A DNA stretch of 18,101 nucleotides from assembly GCA_903831165.1 (NCBI GenBank), contig CAIKWV010000375.1:1-18101 (forward strand), in the 5' to 3' direction. This stretch comes from an uncultured cyanobacterium. Lineage in GTDB: Bacteria; Cyanobacteriota; Cyanobacteriia; PCC-6307; Cyanobiaceae. The notes beneath the pieces are model-generated. The model saw nothing but the letters and a program-made list of their open reading frames with translations, was not told the DNA's origin and did no database searches. How positions within the stretch are numbered: position 1 is the first letter of the stretch; the number at the start of each line of letters is the position of its first letter. Shown in pieces: positions 6,707 to 14,200 of the stretch. The translations under genes were made by a program, and so were the position numbers.

Positions 6707-8071
6707 ATGAGCCTCCCCCCCTCCCCGGAATCAACCAACAGCGGCGAGGGCGTCCCGAATTCCAGGACCCCCGCCAGCTGGATGGAGCGCTGGTATCCGG
6801 TGGCCTTCCTCAAGGATCTCGATCGGCGCCAGCCGCTGCCCTTCACGCTGCTCGATCAGGACCTGGTGATCTGGTGGGATGGCCCCGGCGGCGCCTGGCG
6901 GGCCTTTGACGACGTCTGCCCCCATCGCCTGGTGCCGCTCTCGGAAGGCCGGATCAATGCCACCGGAGCGCTGGAGTGCCCCTACCACGGCTGGACGTTT
7001 GCGGGCTCCGGCGAGTGCCTGACCGTCCCCCAGGCCGCTGCTGGAGCGACCATCTCCCCAGCCCGCAGCTGTGCGCGGCGGCGGGAGACGGCCACGGCCC
7101 AGGGGCTGCTGTTCGTGTTTGCCGGGGCTGCGGACAGGGCCGAGGCCCAACCGCTGCCACTCGTGCCCCTGCTGGAGGAGCCGGGCTGGCTGGTGCAGGA
7201 CACCTTCCGGGACCTGCCCTATGACGCCCTGACCCTGCTGGAGAACGTGCTCGATGTCAGCCACGTGCCGTTCACCCATCACGCCACGGTGGGACGGCGC
7301 GAGAACGCCGGGCCGGTGGAGCTGGAGCTGACGGCCAGCGATGCCGATGGCTTCAGCGGCATCTGGGCCGAGGGGCCCCGGCGCGGCAAGCTCGGCACCC
7401 AGTACACCCGCTTCTGTGCTCCGTCCCTGATGTGGCATGAGCTGACCGCTCCGGGCTTCGCCCGGATCCTGACGGTGGTCTATGCCACGCCGATCCGTCG
7501 CGGCGAATGCCGGTTGTTCGCCCGCTTCCCATTCCAGTTCCAATCCCCATGGCCGGCGCGGCTGCTGGGGCTGCGTCCCGAGTGGCTGCAACACATCGGC
7601 AATCACCGGGTGCTGGAGGACGACCAGATCTTTCTGCACTGGCAGGAGCGGGTGCTGGAACAGCGGGGGGGCAGCGAGGAGCTGAGCCGCAGCTGTTACC
7701 TCGCCACCCCGTCCGACCGCTATGTGCAGGCGCTCCATGCCTGGGTGCTGGACCATGGCGGCCTGCCCTTCCCCGGGCAGCCCCTGCCGCCACGCCTGGA
7801 CGACGACCCCCTGCTGGATCGCTGGCAGAGCCACAGCCGCCATTGCCGCAGCTGCCGCGGCGCCGACCGGGGCCTGGGACGTGCGCACAGCGTCGTGTCG
7901 CTGCTGGCCCTGCCGGTACTGGTGATTCTGGTCTGGTGCGGGCCGACCCTGGCGGCCCTGCCCTGGGCCCTGGCTCTGGTGCTGCTGCTGGGCCTGCGCT
8001 GGCAGCTGGGGCGCTGGCGGCAACAACTGCGCCAGGGCGAGCGGCGACCGCCGCGCAATCAGCTGGCCTAG
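6707..8071 (+). CDS. Rieske non-heme iron oxygenase, PaO/Tic55-like, membrane-anchored
   Basis: The product is about 454 aa. The Rieske 2Fe-2S ligands are visible as CPHR (C71, H73) and CPYHGW (C91, H94). The mononuclear iron site follows as N-x2-D-x2-H-x4-H in ENVLDVSHVPFTHH (N180, D183, H186, H191). A PaO-type C-terminal domain follows, with a CxxC (HCRSCRG, C380/C383) just before two hydrophobic segments (about 397-412 and 415-431). In plant pheophorbide a oxygenase and Tic55 the same CxxC-plus-TM arrangement is a thioredoxin-sensitive membrane anchor. The substrate cannot be read from sequence; a chlorophyll-derived or other lipophilic ring compound is a family-based guess. The start is uncertain: ATG 6707 is only 17 bp from the divergent Usp start, and ATG 6782 (MERWYPVAFLKDL) begins exactly at the conserved domain. 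Confidence 0.88.
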   Translation: MSLPPSPESTNSGEGVPNSRTPASWMERWYPVAFLKDLDRRQPLPFTLLDQDLVIWWDGPGGAWRAFDDVCPHRLVPLSEGRINATGALECPYHGWTFAGSGECLTVPQAAAGATISPARSCARRRETATAQGLLFVFAGAADRAEAQPLPLVPLLEEPGWLVQDTFRDLPYDALTLLENVLDVSHVPFTHHATVGRRENAGPVELELTASDADGFSGIWAEGPRRGKLGTQYTRFCAPSLMWHELTAPGFARILTVVYATPIRRGECRLFARFPFQFQSPWPARLLGLRPEWLQHIGNHRVLEDDQIFLHWQERVLEQRGGSEELSRSCYLATPSDRYVQALHAWVLDHGGLPFPGQPLPPRLDDDPLLDRWQSHSRHCRSCRGADRGLGRAHSVVSLLALPVLVILVWCGPTLAALPWALALVLLLGLRWQLGRWRQQLRQGERRPPRNQLA

Positions 8072-8220
8072 CCCTGAAGGGAGCCATCTGCAGCGCCGTT
8101 GATCGCCCTCCAAGCCCCAGCGGCTGGCATCGCCGGCCGCTTCGATGGCGCCGACAAGTCGGCTCTCACCGACCTGTCGCTGCTGGGCTGCCGTTCAAGG
8201 GGTGAGGGCTAAGACGGGCC

Positions 8221-8877
8221 TCAACGGCGGCCTTTCCAACCGGCCAGATGGGCCGCTGCCGGAGAGCGGACCAGGGTGCGGGCGGCCGGCATGGCGGGAT
8301 CGAGCTCCGAGGAACTGAACGGTGGCAGGGGCCGACGACGCAGCCAGGCCCCCCAGCGGAACTCATGGAAAGGGATCAGGGGCGCCGGCTCGATCATCCC
8401 CTCTTTCTTCAGCTTCCAGACCAGGCTGCGGTAGGGATCATCCTGCAGTCCCGCCAGGGTTTCGGGCAGAGCCGCCGGCACCATCGGCCCGAGGCCGCGA
8501 CCGTCATAGAGGTAGAGCCAGCCGCGGCGATGCAGCTCATCGAGGGCGGTGTGTCGGTCGTTGCAGTCGAGCTGAAGCACCAGATACCCGTAGGCCTCCG
8601 CCGCTGGATCGAGTTCGATCAGCCCCCTGAGACGATGGTGGCGGTCCACCATCCACAGGCGGCCAGCGGCGTTGCGCACGATCGGCACCGGCTTGCCCTT
8701 GAGATACCGCAGCCGCTGTTCGCGGCTGTCCTGACTGAAATCCACCTGCCGACTGCGGACCTCCGCCAGACCGACACACATCTGGGTGGGATGGAGCTCG
8801 CCCACGGACACCTTGAAGATGTCCGTCGATTTGCCGGGAGCCGGCAGGGGCTGGTACGGAGGAATATGGAGGCTCAT
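8221..8877 (-). CDS. ParB-like nuclease-fold protein (ParBc_2-like)
   Basis: This is a 218-aa protein with ATG 8877 preceded by a good Shine-Dalgarno-like AAGGATGG. The region VSVGELHPTQMCVGLAEVRSR (about 23-43) and KPVPIVRNAAGRLWMVDRHHRLRGL (about 62-86) fits the small ParB/Srx superfamily group annotated as putative ParB-like nucleases (Pfam ParBc_2), with a D-x-H-H motif at the centre. No helix-turn-helix partition domain and no parA neighbour are seen, so it is unlikely to be a chromosome-segregation ParB. Residues 90-175 are a conserved-looking helical extension, and the C-terminus is basic and Pro/Ala-rich. The gene is divergent from cbiX with 119 bp between. The substrate is unknown; nuclease or NTPase activity is only a family-based possibility. 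Confidence 0.72.
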   Translation of the reverse strand: MSLHIPPYQPLPAPGKSTDIFKVSVGELHPTQMCVGLAEVRSRQVDFSQDSREQRLRYLKGKPVPIVRNAAGRLWMVDRHHRLRGLIELDPAAEAYGYLVLQLDCNDRHTALDELHRRGWLYLYDGRGLGPMVPAALPETLAGLQDDPYRSLVWKLKKEGMIEPAPLIPFHEFRWGAWLRRRPLPPFSSSELDPAMPAARTLVRSPAAAHLAGWKGRR

Positions 8878-8996
8878 TCGACCATCCTTGCGCCTCCCGG
8901 GGATGGACGCGTGGCCGTAGGCGGCCGGGCCGGTGGATTGCCAGCTCCGCCTCGGCAGCGAGCCTGGGGATAGGGTCGGAAGAGGTGCATGGGGTC

Positions 8997-10268
8997 ATGA
9001 CGTCCGTTCCTTCTCGTGCGGATGTGCCGCAGGCGGCTGCGACGGCTGTCCCCGCCAGCGGCCCCCATGGCCCCATCGGCGTGCTGGTCTGCGGCCACGG
9101 CAGCCGCAATCGCCTGGCGGTGGCCGAGTTCGCTGGCCTGGCCCAGCAGTTGAAGCAACATCTGGCGCCGGTGCCGGTGGAGTTCGGCTATCTCGAATTT
9201 GCCCGGCCGATCCTGCGCGACGGGCTGGAGGCCCTGCGAAGCCAGGGCGTGACCCATGTGCTGGCGGTGCCGGCGATGTTGTTCGCCGCCGGCCACGCCA
9301 AGAACGACATCCCCTCGGTGCTCAACACCTATGCGGCCGAGACCGGCCTGCGGATTGACTACGGCCGCGAACTCGGCGTCGATCGCAAGATGATTCAGGC
9401 GGCCGGTGCCCGCATCCGCGAGGCCCTGGAGACCGCCGCCAGCCAGCCGGCCGCCGAAGCGGTGCCGCTGCACGACACCCTGCTGGTGGTGGTCGGTCGG
9501 GGTTCCTCCGATCCGGATGCCAACTCCAACGTGGCCAAGGTGACCCGGATGCTGGTGGAGGGCTTCGGCTTCGGCTGGGGGGAGACGGTGTATTCCGGGG
9601 TCACCTTCCCGCTGGTGGAACCGGGGCTGCGTCAGGCGGTCCGGCTCGGCTATCGCCGCATCGTCGTCTTCCCCTACTTCCTGTTTTCCGGCGTGCTGGT
9701 CAGCCGCATTCGCCAGCACACCCAGTTGGTGGCGGCGGATCATCCGGAGGTGGAGTTTGTCGAGGCCTCTTACCTGGGGGATCACGCCCTGGTGCTGGAC
9801 ACCTTCCGGGAGCGGGTGGCCGATGTGTTGCGCGGCGACACGGACATGAATTGCTCCCTCTGCAAGTACCGCGCCCAGGTGCTCGGTTTCGAGCAGGAGG
9901 TGGGGGCTCCCCAGCACAGCCACCATCACCACGTCGAGGGCCTGGTGGAGAGCTGCAAGCTCTGTGAAGCCGAATGCACCGGGGCCTGTCAGGCCGATGG
10001 TGTTCCCCTGCCAGGCGCGCCTGCGGCATCCGCTGCCGGCCACTCCCACGCCCATGACGGCAGCCATACCCACCCAGGCGATCACGACCACCCCCATTCG
10101 GCCGAGCACCCGCACGACCACCACCACCACCGCGACACCGGCTCGGGCGACAGCCCGGCCGCTCCGGCCAGCCAGGAGGAGGGGGCGACCGCCGGCCACC
10201 ATCACACCCGCTACCCCCATGCCGATCACCCTCTCGGCCCCCGCAGCCTGCGCTCAGCCGGGGGCTGA
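8997..10268 (+). CDS. cbiX: Sirohydrochlorin chelatase, long-form CbiX, with Cys-rich and His-rich tail
   Basis: The product is about 423 aa from ATG 8997, which has GGAAGAGG 11 bases upstream; GTG 8985 is an alternative. Two tandem CbiX/SirB half-domains are visible. The first has VLVCGHGSRNR with the metal-site His (about H34) and PAMLFAAGHAKNDIP (about H100). The second runs from LLVVVGRGSSDPDAN to FPYFLFSGVLV. These enzymes insert Co2+ (cobalamin) or Fe2+ (siroheme) into sirohydrochlorin. After the domains comes MNCSLC, the MxCxxC motif linked to an Fe-S centre in Bacillus megaterium CbiX-L. Next are a five-His cluster and C-x2-C-x3-C-x3-C (SCKLCEAECTGAC). A tail from about 349 onward then holds roughly nineteen His. 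The tail probably binds or stores metal. No other siroheme or cobalamin gene is adjacent. Confidence 0.9.
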   Translation: MTSVPSRADVPQAAATAVPASGPHGPIGVLVCGHGSRNRLAVAEFAGLAQQLKQHLAPVPVEFGYLEFARPILRDGLEALRSQGVTHVLAVPAMLFAAGHAKNDIPSVLNTYAAETGLRIDYGRELGVDRKMIQAAGARIREALETAASQPAAEAVPLHDTLLVVVGRGSSDPDANSNVAKVTRMLVEGFGFGWGETVYSGVTFPLVEPGLRQAVRLGYRRIVVFPYFLFSGVLVSRIRQHTQLVAADHPEVEFVEASYLGDHALVLDTFRERVADVLRGDTDMNCSLCKYRAQVLGFEQEVGAPQHSHHHHVEGLVESCKLCEAECTGACQADGVPLPGAPAASAAGHSHAHDGSHTHPGDHDHPHSAEHPHDHHHHRDTGSGDSPAAPASQEEGATAGHHHTRYPHADHPLGPRSLRSAGG

Positions 10269-10735
10269 ACCCGTGGCAGCGGGCCCGGGATCAGGTGTAG
10301 GAGCCATCGGGAGAATCCCATCGCCTTCTGCGGCGAAATCCGAAGAAATTGAGTCGCTCTGACCTAACCAACCTGTCCAATCCTGGCCCATGTCTCGAAA
10401 GACTCTCTCTGATCAGTTTTGTTGATCGACTGGTGATTTCCCCACCTCCCGATCGTTTTCCCCCGTTTTTACCCCCTTTTTCCACAGGATGGCCGGCGCT
10501 GGCGCGGTGAGTGTCGTGGTGTTGTGGAAACTGCCGCTTTGTTCGTCGGCCCCTTGACAGCCTGCGATGGCTCTGAAACGGATCGCCTCCGGCAGCAGTC
10601 GCTGGGCCTGAGCTCAGCCGCCACCGTCAGTCTCATTCGTTGAACGGTTGGATATGGCTTGCGGCCCGATCTTTGACGCCGGTCCCACCGCTGTGGCGTA
10701 CTGAACGCCAGTTCGGCGGCGTTGACGCGATATCC
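10269..10735. other. Gene-free stretch with pyrimidine tract and DnaA-box-like sites
   Basis: About 465 bases between cbiX and the DUF2811 gene. The left half is relatively AT-rich with several GATC words (near 10410-10425). A strongly pyrimidine-rich tract runs from about 10437 to 10485. It ends in TTTTCCACA, and an inverted partner follows 36 bases later. The frame of the downstream gene is open back to 10640 but shows no conserved character there. No RNA gene is recognised. Confidence 0.55.
10478..10531. promoter_or_regulatory. Inverted pair of DnaA-box-like sequences
   Basis: TTTTCCACA at 10478-10486 on the + strand is the form of the DnaA box commonly described in cyanobacteria. TGTGGAAAC at 10523-10531 reads GTTTCCACA on the - strand, a match at eight of nine positions. 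The two face each other across 36 bases. Two boxes without dnaA or dnaN nearby do not make an origin; a DnaA-responsive control site or DnaA sink is possible, and chance is not excluded. Confidence 0.35.
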
Positions 10736-11038
10736 ATGACCTGGGAAGGGGAAAGCCTGCAGGATCCAGCGCTCGTCGAGGGGCTGGGTGGCGTGCCGCC
10801 GAGCCCCTGCCGCCTGCCTGGGCTGAACGGCAGCGGGCTTGCTGATGCCTGCATCAGCCTGGAGGCCGAGGTGCCGGAGGCTCTCTTTGATGGCATGCGC
10901 GACTTCATCCACGACCATCCCCACTGGGATCAGTACAGCGTGATCAGCTCGGCACTGGCGAGCTTTCTGGTGCAGAACGGGTATCAGGACCAAACCGTCA
11001 GCCGCCATTCCCTCGAAGGTCTCTTCCAGCGTCCCTGA
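10736..11038 (+). CDS. DUF2811 family protein
   Basis: The product is about 100 aa from ATG 10736. The C-terminal 60 residues (CISLEAEVPEALFDGMRDFI, then a segment with HPHWDQYSVISSALASFLVQNG and RHSLEGLF) match my memory of the small cyanobacterial family DUF2811, whose members are usually 60-80 aa and start shortly before 'iSLEAEiPE'. The function is unknown. The compact helical pattern with an internal HPxWDQ is the family hallmark. The start is doubtful: the frame is open to TTG 10640, and the residues before LEAE (GVPPSPCRLPGLNGSG) look unconserved, so a later non-ATG start is possible. No Shine-Dalgarno supports any candidate. Confidence 0.75.
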   Translation: MTWEGESLQDPALVEGLGGVPPSPCRLPGLNGSGLADACISLEAEVPEALFDGMRDFIHDHPHWDQYSVISSALASFLVQNGYQDQTVSRHSLEGLFQRP

Positions 11039-11110
11039 GGGCTGCGGTGACCCAACGGAAGCGGGCGGACACGACACCGTTGCGCTGGGGCTCTGCTGTT
11101 GTTTGCGGGC

Positions 11111-11139
11111 AAAAAAAAAGCGAGGGGGCCAACCCTCGC
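11111..11139 (-). terminator. Rho-independent terminator, minus strand
   Basis: Read on the minus strand, the stem GCGAGGG / CCCTCGC (7 bp, GC-rich) encloses a 6-base loop and is followed directly by nine T residues. This is a textbook intrinsic terminator. On the plus strand there is no T tract after the stem, so it does not serve the DUF2811 gene. The nearest upstream minus-strand gene is the GMC oxidoreductase. Confidence 0.88.
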
Positions 11140-11324
11140 CTGTGTTCTCCCTTGCCCGACCCTTTGAAAGGTCGCCCCGTCATTGTGCGCAGCGCGGCTG
11201 CAGGGAAATGTGGTCGTTGACACCGCCGGCGGGGTTGATGGGCAAGGGCTGACAAGGGCAGCACCGGTCCGCCCTCACCGCCCTCCACGGGTTGTTCTCC
11301 GCCAGGTCTGGGCTCGCAGCCCTA

Positions 11325-11344
11325 GCGATCCGCATGCGGATTGC
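11325..11344. repeat. 20-bp near-perfect palindrome
   Basis: The core ATCCGCATGCGGAT (11328-11341) is a perfect inverted repeat. It extends to 20 bases with one G-T mismatch. It lies about 50 bases past the GMC stop codon on its strand. It has no T tract and may be a transcript-end hairpin or a protein-binding site. Confidence 0.6.
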
Positions 11345-11394
11345 GGACCCAGCCGATGACCAGCGCCTGGCGGCAGAACCGGCGGCCCGGCCCC

Positions 11395-13083
11395 TCAGCC
11401 GCGACCGGCAGCGGCCGCCGCCGCGGCGCAGGCCCGCCAGGTCACGGCCATCTCCGTCAGCGTCGGGCTCTGCCAACCGGCACTCGGCCAGCAGGAGCCA
11501 TCGGTGACCAGCACATTGCGGGCTCGCCAGCAGCGGTTCCAGGGATCGACCACACCAGCCTCCGGCTGGTCCGCCATGCGGGCTCCGCCCAGTTCATGGA
11601 TGTAGTAGCCGGGCGGCGGCGCCTCCGGCCGGACCGCGGCGCTGCGCCGAATCAGCGGTTCCAGCAAGGGCAGCACGAACAGGTCCTCCAGGGGGCGGAT
11701 CGTGCCGCCGGCCGCCGCCACCACCGCCTGCATGCGGCCGTGCATGTGGGCCACCATGGCGGCCTCGTTGTCGCCCCAGCGGCAACGGATATGGGGCACC
11801 GCCAGACCCCAGTGATCGCGCACCTGGGCATCGAGCGTGATGCGGTTGCCGGCCTCGGGCAGCACCTCGCCATGGGCGATCAGAAAACCCACCGCCTCGC
11901 CGGGGCGACGCTGCAGGGGGCGGGGCGGATCGAAGCGCTGCAGGGCCGTCCAGATGCCATAGCCGCGCCGGAATCCCAGGCCGTCGTCGCCCTGCAGATT
12001 GACCGTGTTGGGGATGAAGCAGCTGCCCGCCCCCGAGAGCTCGACCGGCCCGTCGGGCCTGGCGATGTCCGGAATCGAAAAGAAGCGGCTGGTGGAGATG
12101 TGGTCCAGCAGGTAGTGGCCCAGGCTGCCGGAGGGGTCGATCAGGCCGCCGCTCTGCCGGCCCTCCTGGGAGTTGAGCAGGATCCGCACCGACTCGATCG
12201 TCGAGGCGCAGAGCTCCACCAACGGCGCCGCCACCCGCTCCGTACGGCCGCTGCGGCTGTCGATCAGCACCACCGCTTCGGCCTGATCCTGCCCCGGCTT
12301 CATCTGCAGATGGCTGACCAGGGCATGGGGCCGCAGCCGCACCCGGCCGGTGGCCAGGGCCCGGGCCAGGGTGACCCCCTGGGCGCTGGAGCGAGGCCAG
12401 GGTTGGTCGGCACTGGGGCGGTGCAGCGCAAAACCGCGGGAATGGATCAGCGGCAGCTCCAGCTCCCGGCCGATGGCCTGGCGCAGATGCGCCTCCCCGG
12501 GCGTGAGTGGCAGCGGCGGCAGGAACTCGCCATCGGGAAGCTGGGGCAACCCATCGGCGTGGCCGTGGATGCCGAGCAGCCGTTCCAGCCGCCCGTAGTA
12601 CGGCGCCAGATCCTCACTGCCGATCGGCCAGGACGGTCCGTGGCCGTCCCGTTCGCCGGCGCGGAATTCCGCTGCCGACAGCCGCAGGGTGATGCCGCCC
12701 CAGGTGAGGCTCTTGCCGCCCACCTGCCGGCCGCGGGTCCAGAGGAAGGGCTGGTCGGCGGGTGTGGTGTACGGGTTGCGCCGTTCATCGATGAACTGCT
12801 CGGGGTTGTGCTTCCAGTACCCGGGATGGTTGGCCTGGCTGCGGTGGCGTCCATCGGCGAGATGGGCCAGGCGCCGCAGGCTGTCGAGGGGCTCCTGGCT
12901 GCGTACCTGGGCCGCCGTCAGCTCGGGGCCGGCCTCCAGCACCAGCACCCGCAGGCCCGCTTCGGCGAGCACCATGGCGGCGACACCGCCATTGGCCCCG
13001 GCGCCGATCACCACCGCATCAAAGTCCTCACCAGCCAGGCCGTCGCCAGCAACGGGGGGCGCGCCGATGGAGGCAGCGGTCAC
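11395..13083 (-). CDS. GMC-family FAD-dependent oxidoreductase
   Basis: This 562-aa protein has an N-terminal FAD-binding Rossmann motif VVIGAGANGG (GxGxxG at 27-32) with the ribose-binding Glu at the end of LRVLVLEAG (E50). The second GMC landmark is RGRQVGGKSLTWGGITLRLS, the glycine-rich loop next to the flavin. The C-terminal catalytic part contains YYIHELGGARM (H496, aligned with the glucose-oxidase catalytic His), VVDPWNR, NVLVTDGS and SAGWQSPTLTEMA. At the second catalytic position most homologues have His or Asn (for example NPTLT), whereas here it is Ser (S539). Such enzymes oxidise alcohols, sugars or sterols; the substrate is unknown. The start is GTG 13083 with no clear Shine-Dalgarno. 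No signal peptide is seen, so it is probably cytoplasmic. The minus-strand terminator at 11111-11139 probably ends this transcript. Confidence 0.9.
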   Translation of the reverse strand: MTAASIGAPPVAGDGLAGEDFDAVVIGAGANGGVAAMVLAEAGLRVLVLEAGPELTAAQVRSQEPLDSLRRLAHLADGRHRSQANHPGYWKHNPEQFIDERRNPYTTPADQPFLWTRGRQVGGKSLTWGGITLRLSAAEFRAGERDGHGPSWPIGSEDLAPYYGRLERLLGIHGHADGLPQLPDGEFLPPLPLTPGEAHLRQAIGRELELPLIHSRGFALHRPSADQPWPRSSAQGVTLARALATGRVRLRPHALVSHLQMKPGQDQAEAVVLIDSRSGRTERVAAPLVELCASTIESVRILLNSQEGRQSGGLIDPSGSLGHYLLDHISTSRFFSIPDIARPDGPVELSGAGSCFIPNTVNLQGDDGLGFRRGYGIWTALQRFDPPRPLQRRPGEAVGFLIAHGEVLPEAGNRITLDAQVRDHWGLAVPHIRCRWGDNEAAMVAHMHGRMQAVVAAAGGTIRPLEDLFVLPLLEPLIRRSAAVRPEAPPPGYYIHELGGARMADQPEAGVVDPWNRCWRARNVLVTDGSCWPSAGWQSPTLTEMAVTWRACAAAAAAAGRG

Positions 13084-13494
13084 GGGAAGAAGACAAACGG
13101 CGGGATCGGGCGCGCCCCGGACCCGGGGGCCGGGGCTCTGGACGGGCTCAGGCTCTGATTCCGTCCTGGGCTCCCGCGCAGACTATCGGTCCGTTGTGGA
13201 GCCCTTGCGGGACGGCTCCAGCTTCACGATCGATAGCCGTGCAGCCGATCGGATCGGAACAGCCGGTCGAGATCCATCCCTGCCGAACTCACTCGGATCC
13301 CGGATGGAATCCGCTGGCCAGCGGACAGTCCCCCCGATCCGGCCTGGGGGATCGACGGGCCCGACGCTCCCAGCGATGACCGCTCCCGGTCCCAGGCCAT
13401 CCGGCGGGGGGCCGCGGCACAAACGCTGAACGCTGCGCTGAGCGCGTCGACTCCCGATTCCGGCCGCCCAGGCTGCGGCCCGCAACGGCTGGCA
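13084..13494. other. Gene-free stretch upstream of the GMC gene
   Basis: About 410 bases without a recognisable gene; frames open on either strand have low-complexity, unconserved-looking products. It should contain the GMC promoter. The clearest structure is a GC-rich hairpin at 13114-13136 (GCCCCGG ... CCGGGGC, 9-base loop), 31-53 bases upstream of the GMC start and so possibly in its leader. Confidence 0.45.
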
Positions 13495-13818
13495 TCAGGT
13501 CTCGGGGGAGGCCTTCTCCATGACCTCAGCCTCCATGCTCTCGGCGGCGCCGCAGCCCCGTTCCGCCAGCAGGGTGCTGACCATCAGCCGCAGGGTCTGA
13601 CGATTGCCACCGGCCTGCCGCCAGCTCTCGAGCCATTGCATCAGCGGCGGCGCCAGCTCCTCAGGGTCGCTTTCGGTGGCGATGCCGAGCCTGGCCAGAA
13701 AGGCGCTGGCATCATCCAGACAGGATTCGCCCTCCCCGAAGCCGGCGAGCAGGGGATCCAGGGCTGCATGCAGGGTTTCCAGATCGGCATTGCTCAGGGC
13801 GGGCAGGGGTTCGGCCAT
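13495..13818 (-). CDS. Hypothetical acidic helical protein (107 aa)
   Basis: ATG 13818 to TGA encodes 107 residues, all predicted helical by eye and acidic, with no membrane segment or signal peptide. Features include LSNADLETLHAALDPLLAGF, a central LMQWLESWRQAGGNRQTLRLM and a Glu-rich tail (SMEAEVMEKASPET). I recognise no family. Codon use matches the neighbouring high-GC genes, and the frame is long for its clean N- and C-termini, supporting a real small gene. It is divergent from the small membrane-protein gene at 13931. Confidence 0.6.
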   Translation of the reverse strand: MAEPLPALSNADLETLHAALDPLLAGFGEGESCLDDASAFLARLGIATESDPEELAPPLMQWLESWRQAGGNRQTLRLMVSTLLAERGCGAAESMEAEVMEKASPET

Positions 13819-13930
13819 GGATGCACATGCAGGAGATCCCTTGCGGGGATGGGGCCCAGGCCTGGCTCCGCTCGCCGGCTTCTAAGCTGGCTTCCATCTT
13901 CCCCCGACCGCTCGCAAGCCGCGTGGCCCC

Positions 13931-14128
13931 GTGCTGAAGATCTGCCTTCAAGTGCTCGTCTGTCTGACCCTCGCCATACGGGCGCTGGTGATTTTCGGCC
14001 ATCTGCGCCGGGCCTGGCAGGGGGATGGGCGGCGCGAGCCGAACCTGTCCGCCCAGTTTCGTCAGGAGCTGCGGCGGCGGGGCCTGCTGCTGCCCCTGCC
14101 GGTGCCGGAGATCGAAGCAAGCGGCTGA
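13931..14128 (+). CDS. Small N-terminally anchored hypothetical protein (65 aa)
   Basis: GTG 13931 opens a 65-aa protein with a hydrophobic N-terminal helix (MLKICLQVLVCLTLAIRALVIFG) followed by a basic, soluble C-terminal part (RRAWQGDGRREPNLSAQFRQ, then ELRRRGLLLPLPVPEIEASG). The product could be a single-pass membrane protein. I recognise no family. There is no Shine-Dalgarno and a non-ATG start, so it is only moderately supported. It is convergent with the UmuD-like gene. Confidence 0.45.
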   Translation: MLKICLQVLVCLTLAIRALVIFGHLRRAWQGDGRREPNLSAQFRQELRRRGLLLPLPVPEIEASG

Positions 14129-14200
14129 GCGCCCCGCCAGCGCAACGGCTCGCGTACCCCGGCCAGCTCCGGGCGCAGGGATCCCGGGGGGCGGCGAACC

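Larger units (their letters stand above)
11039..11394. other. Gene-free stretch between DUF2811 and GMC genes
   Basis: About 355 bases without a convincing gene. It contains a minus-strand intrinsic terminator (11111-11139), a hairpin GACC...GGTC just to its right (near 11159-11174), and a 20-bp near-palindrome at 11325-11344. Either the GMC transcript has a long 3' untranslated region of about 255 bases or a small minus-strand RNA lies in front of the terminator. Confidence 0.5.

Noticed and set aside
6731..8113. 460-residue open frame on the minus strand
   Set aside because: Antisense to the Rieske oxygenase; Gln/Ala/Pro-rich composition and no motifs.
8221..8877. Chromosome-partition ParB
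   Set aside because: No helix-turn-helix domain, no parA next door, and the motif spacing fits the small ParB-like group.
8874..10229. 451-residue open frame on the minus strand
   Set aside because: Antisense to CbiX; its His-rich and Val-rich runs are reflections of the chelatase codons and tail.
10269..10735. Chromosomal replication origin
   Set aside because: Only two DnaA-box-like sites and no dnaA, dnaN or box cluster; kept only as a possible DnaA-binding site.
11341..13158. 605-residue open frame on the plus strand
   Set aside because: Antisense to the GMC oxidoreductase, whose minus-strand product has clear FAD and catalytic motifs; the plus frame is His/Gln/Ala/Gly-rich with no domain, as expected for the complement of a GC-rich gene.
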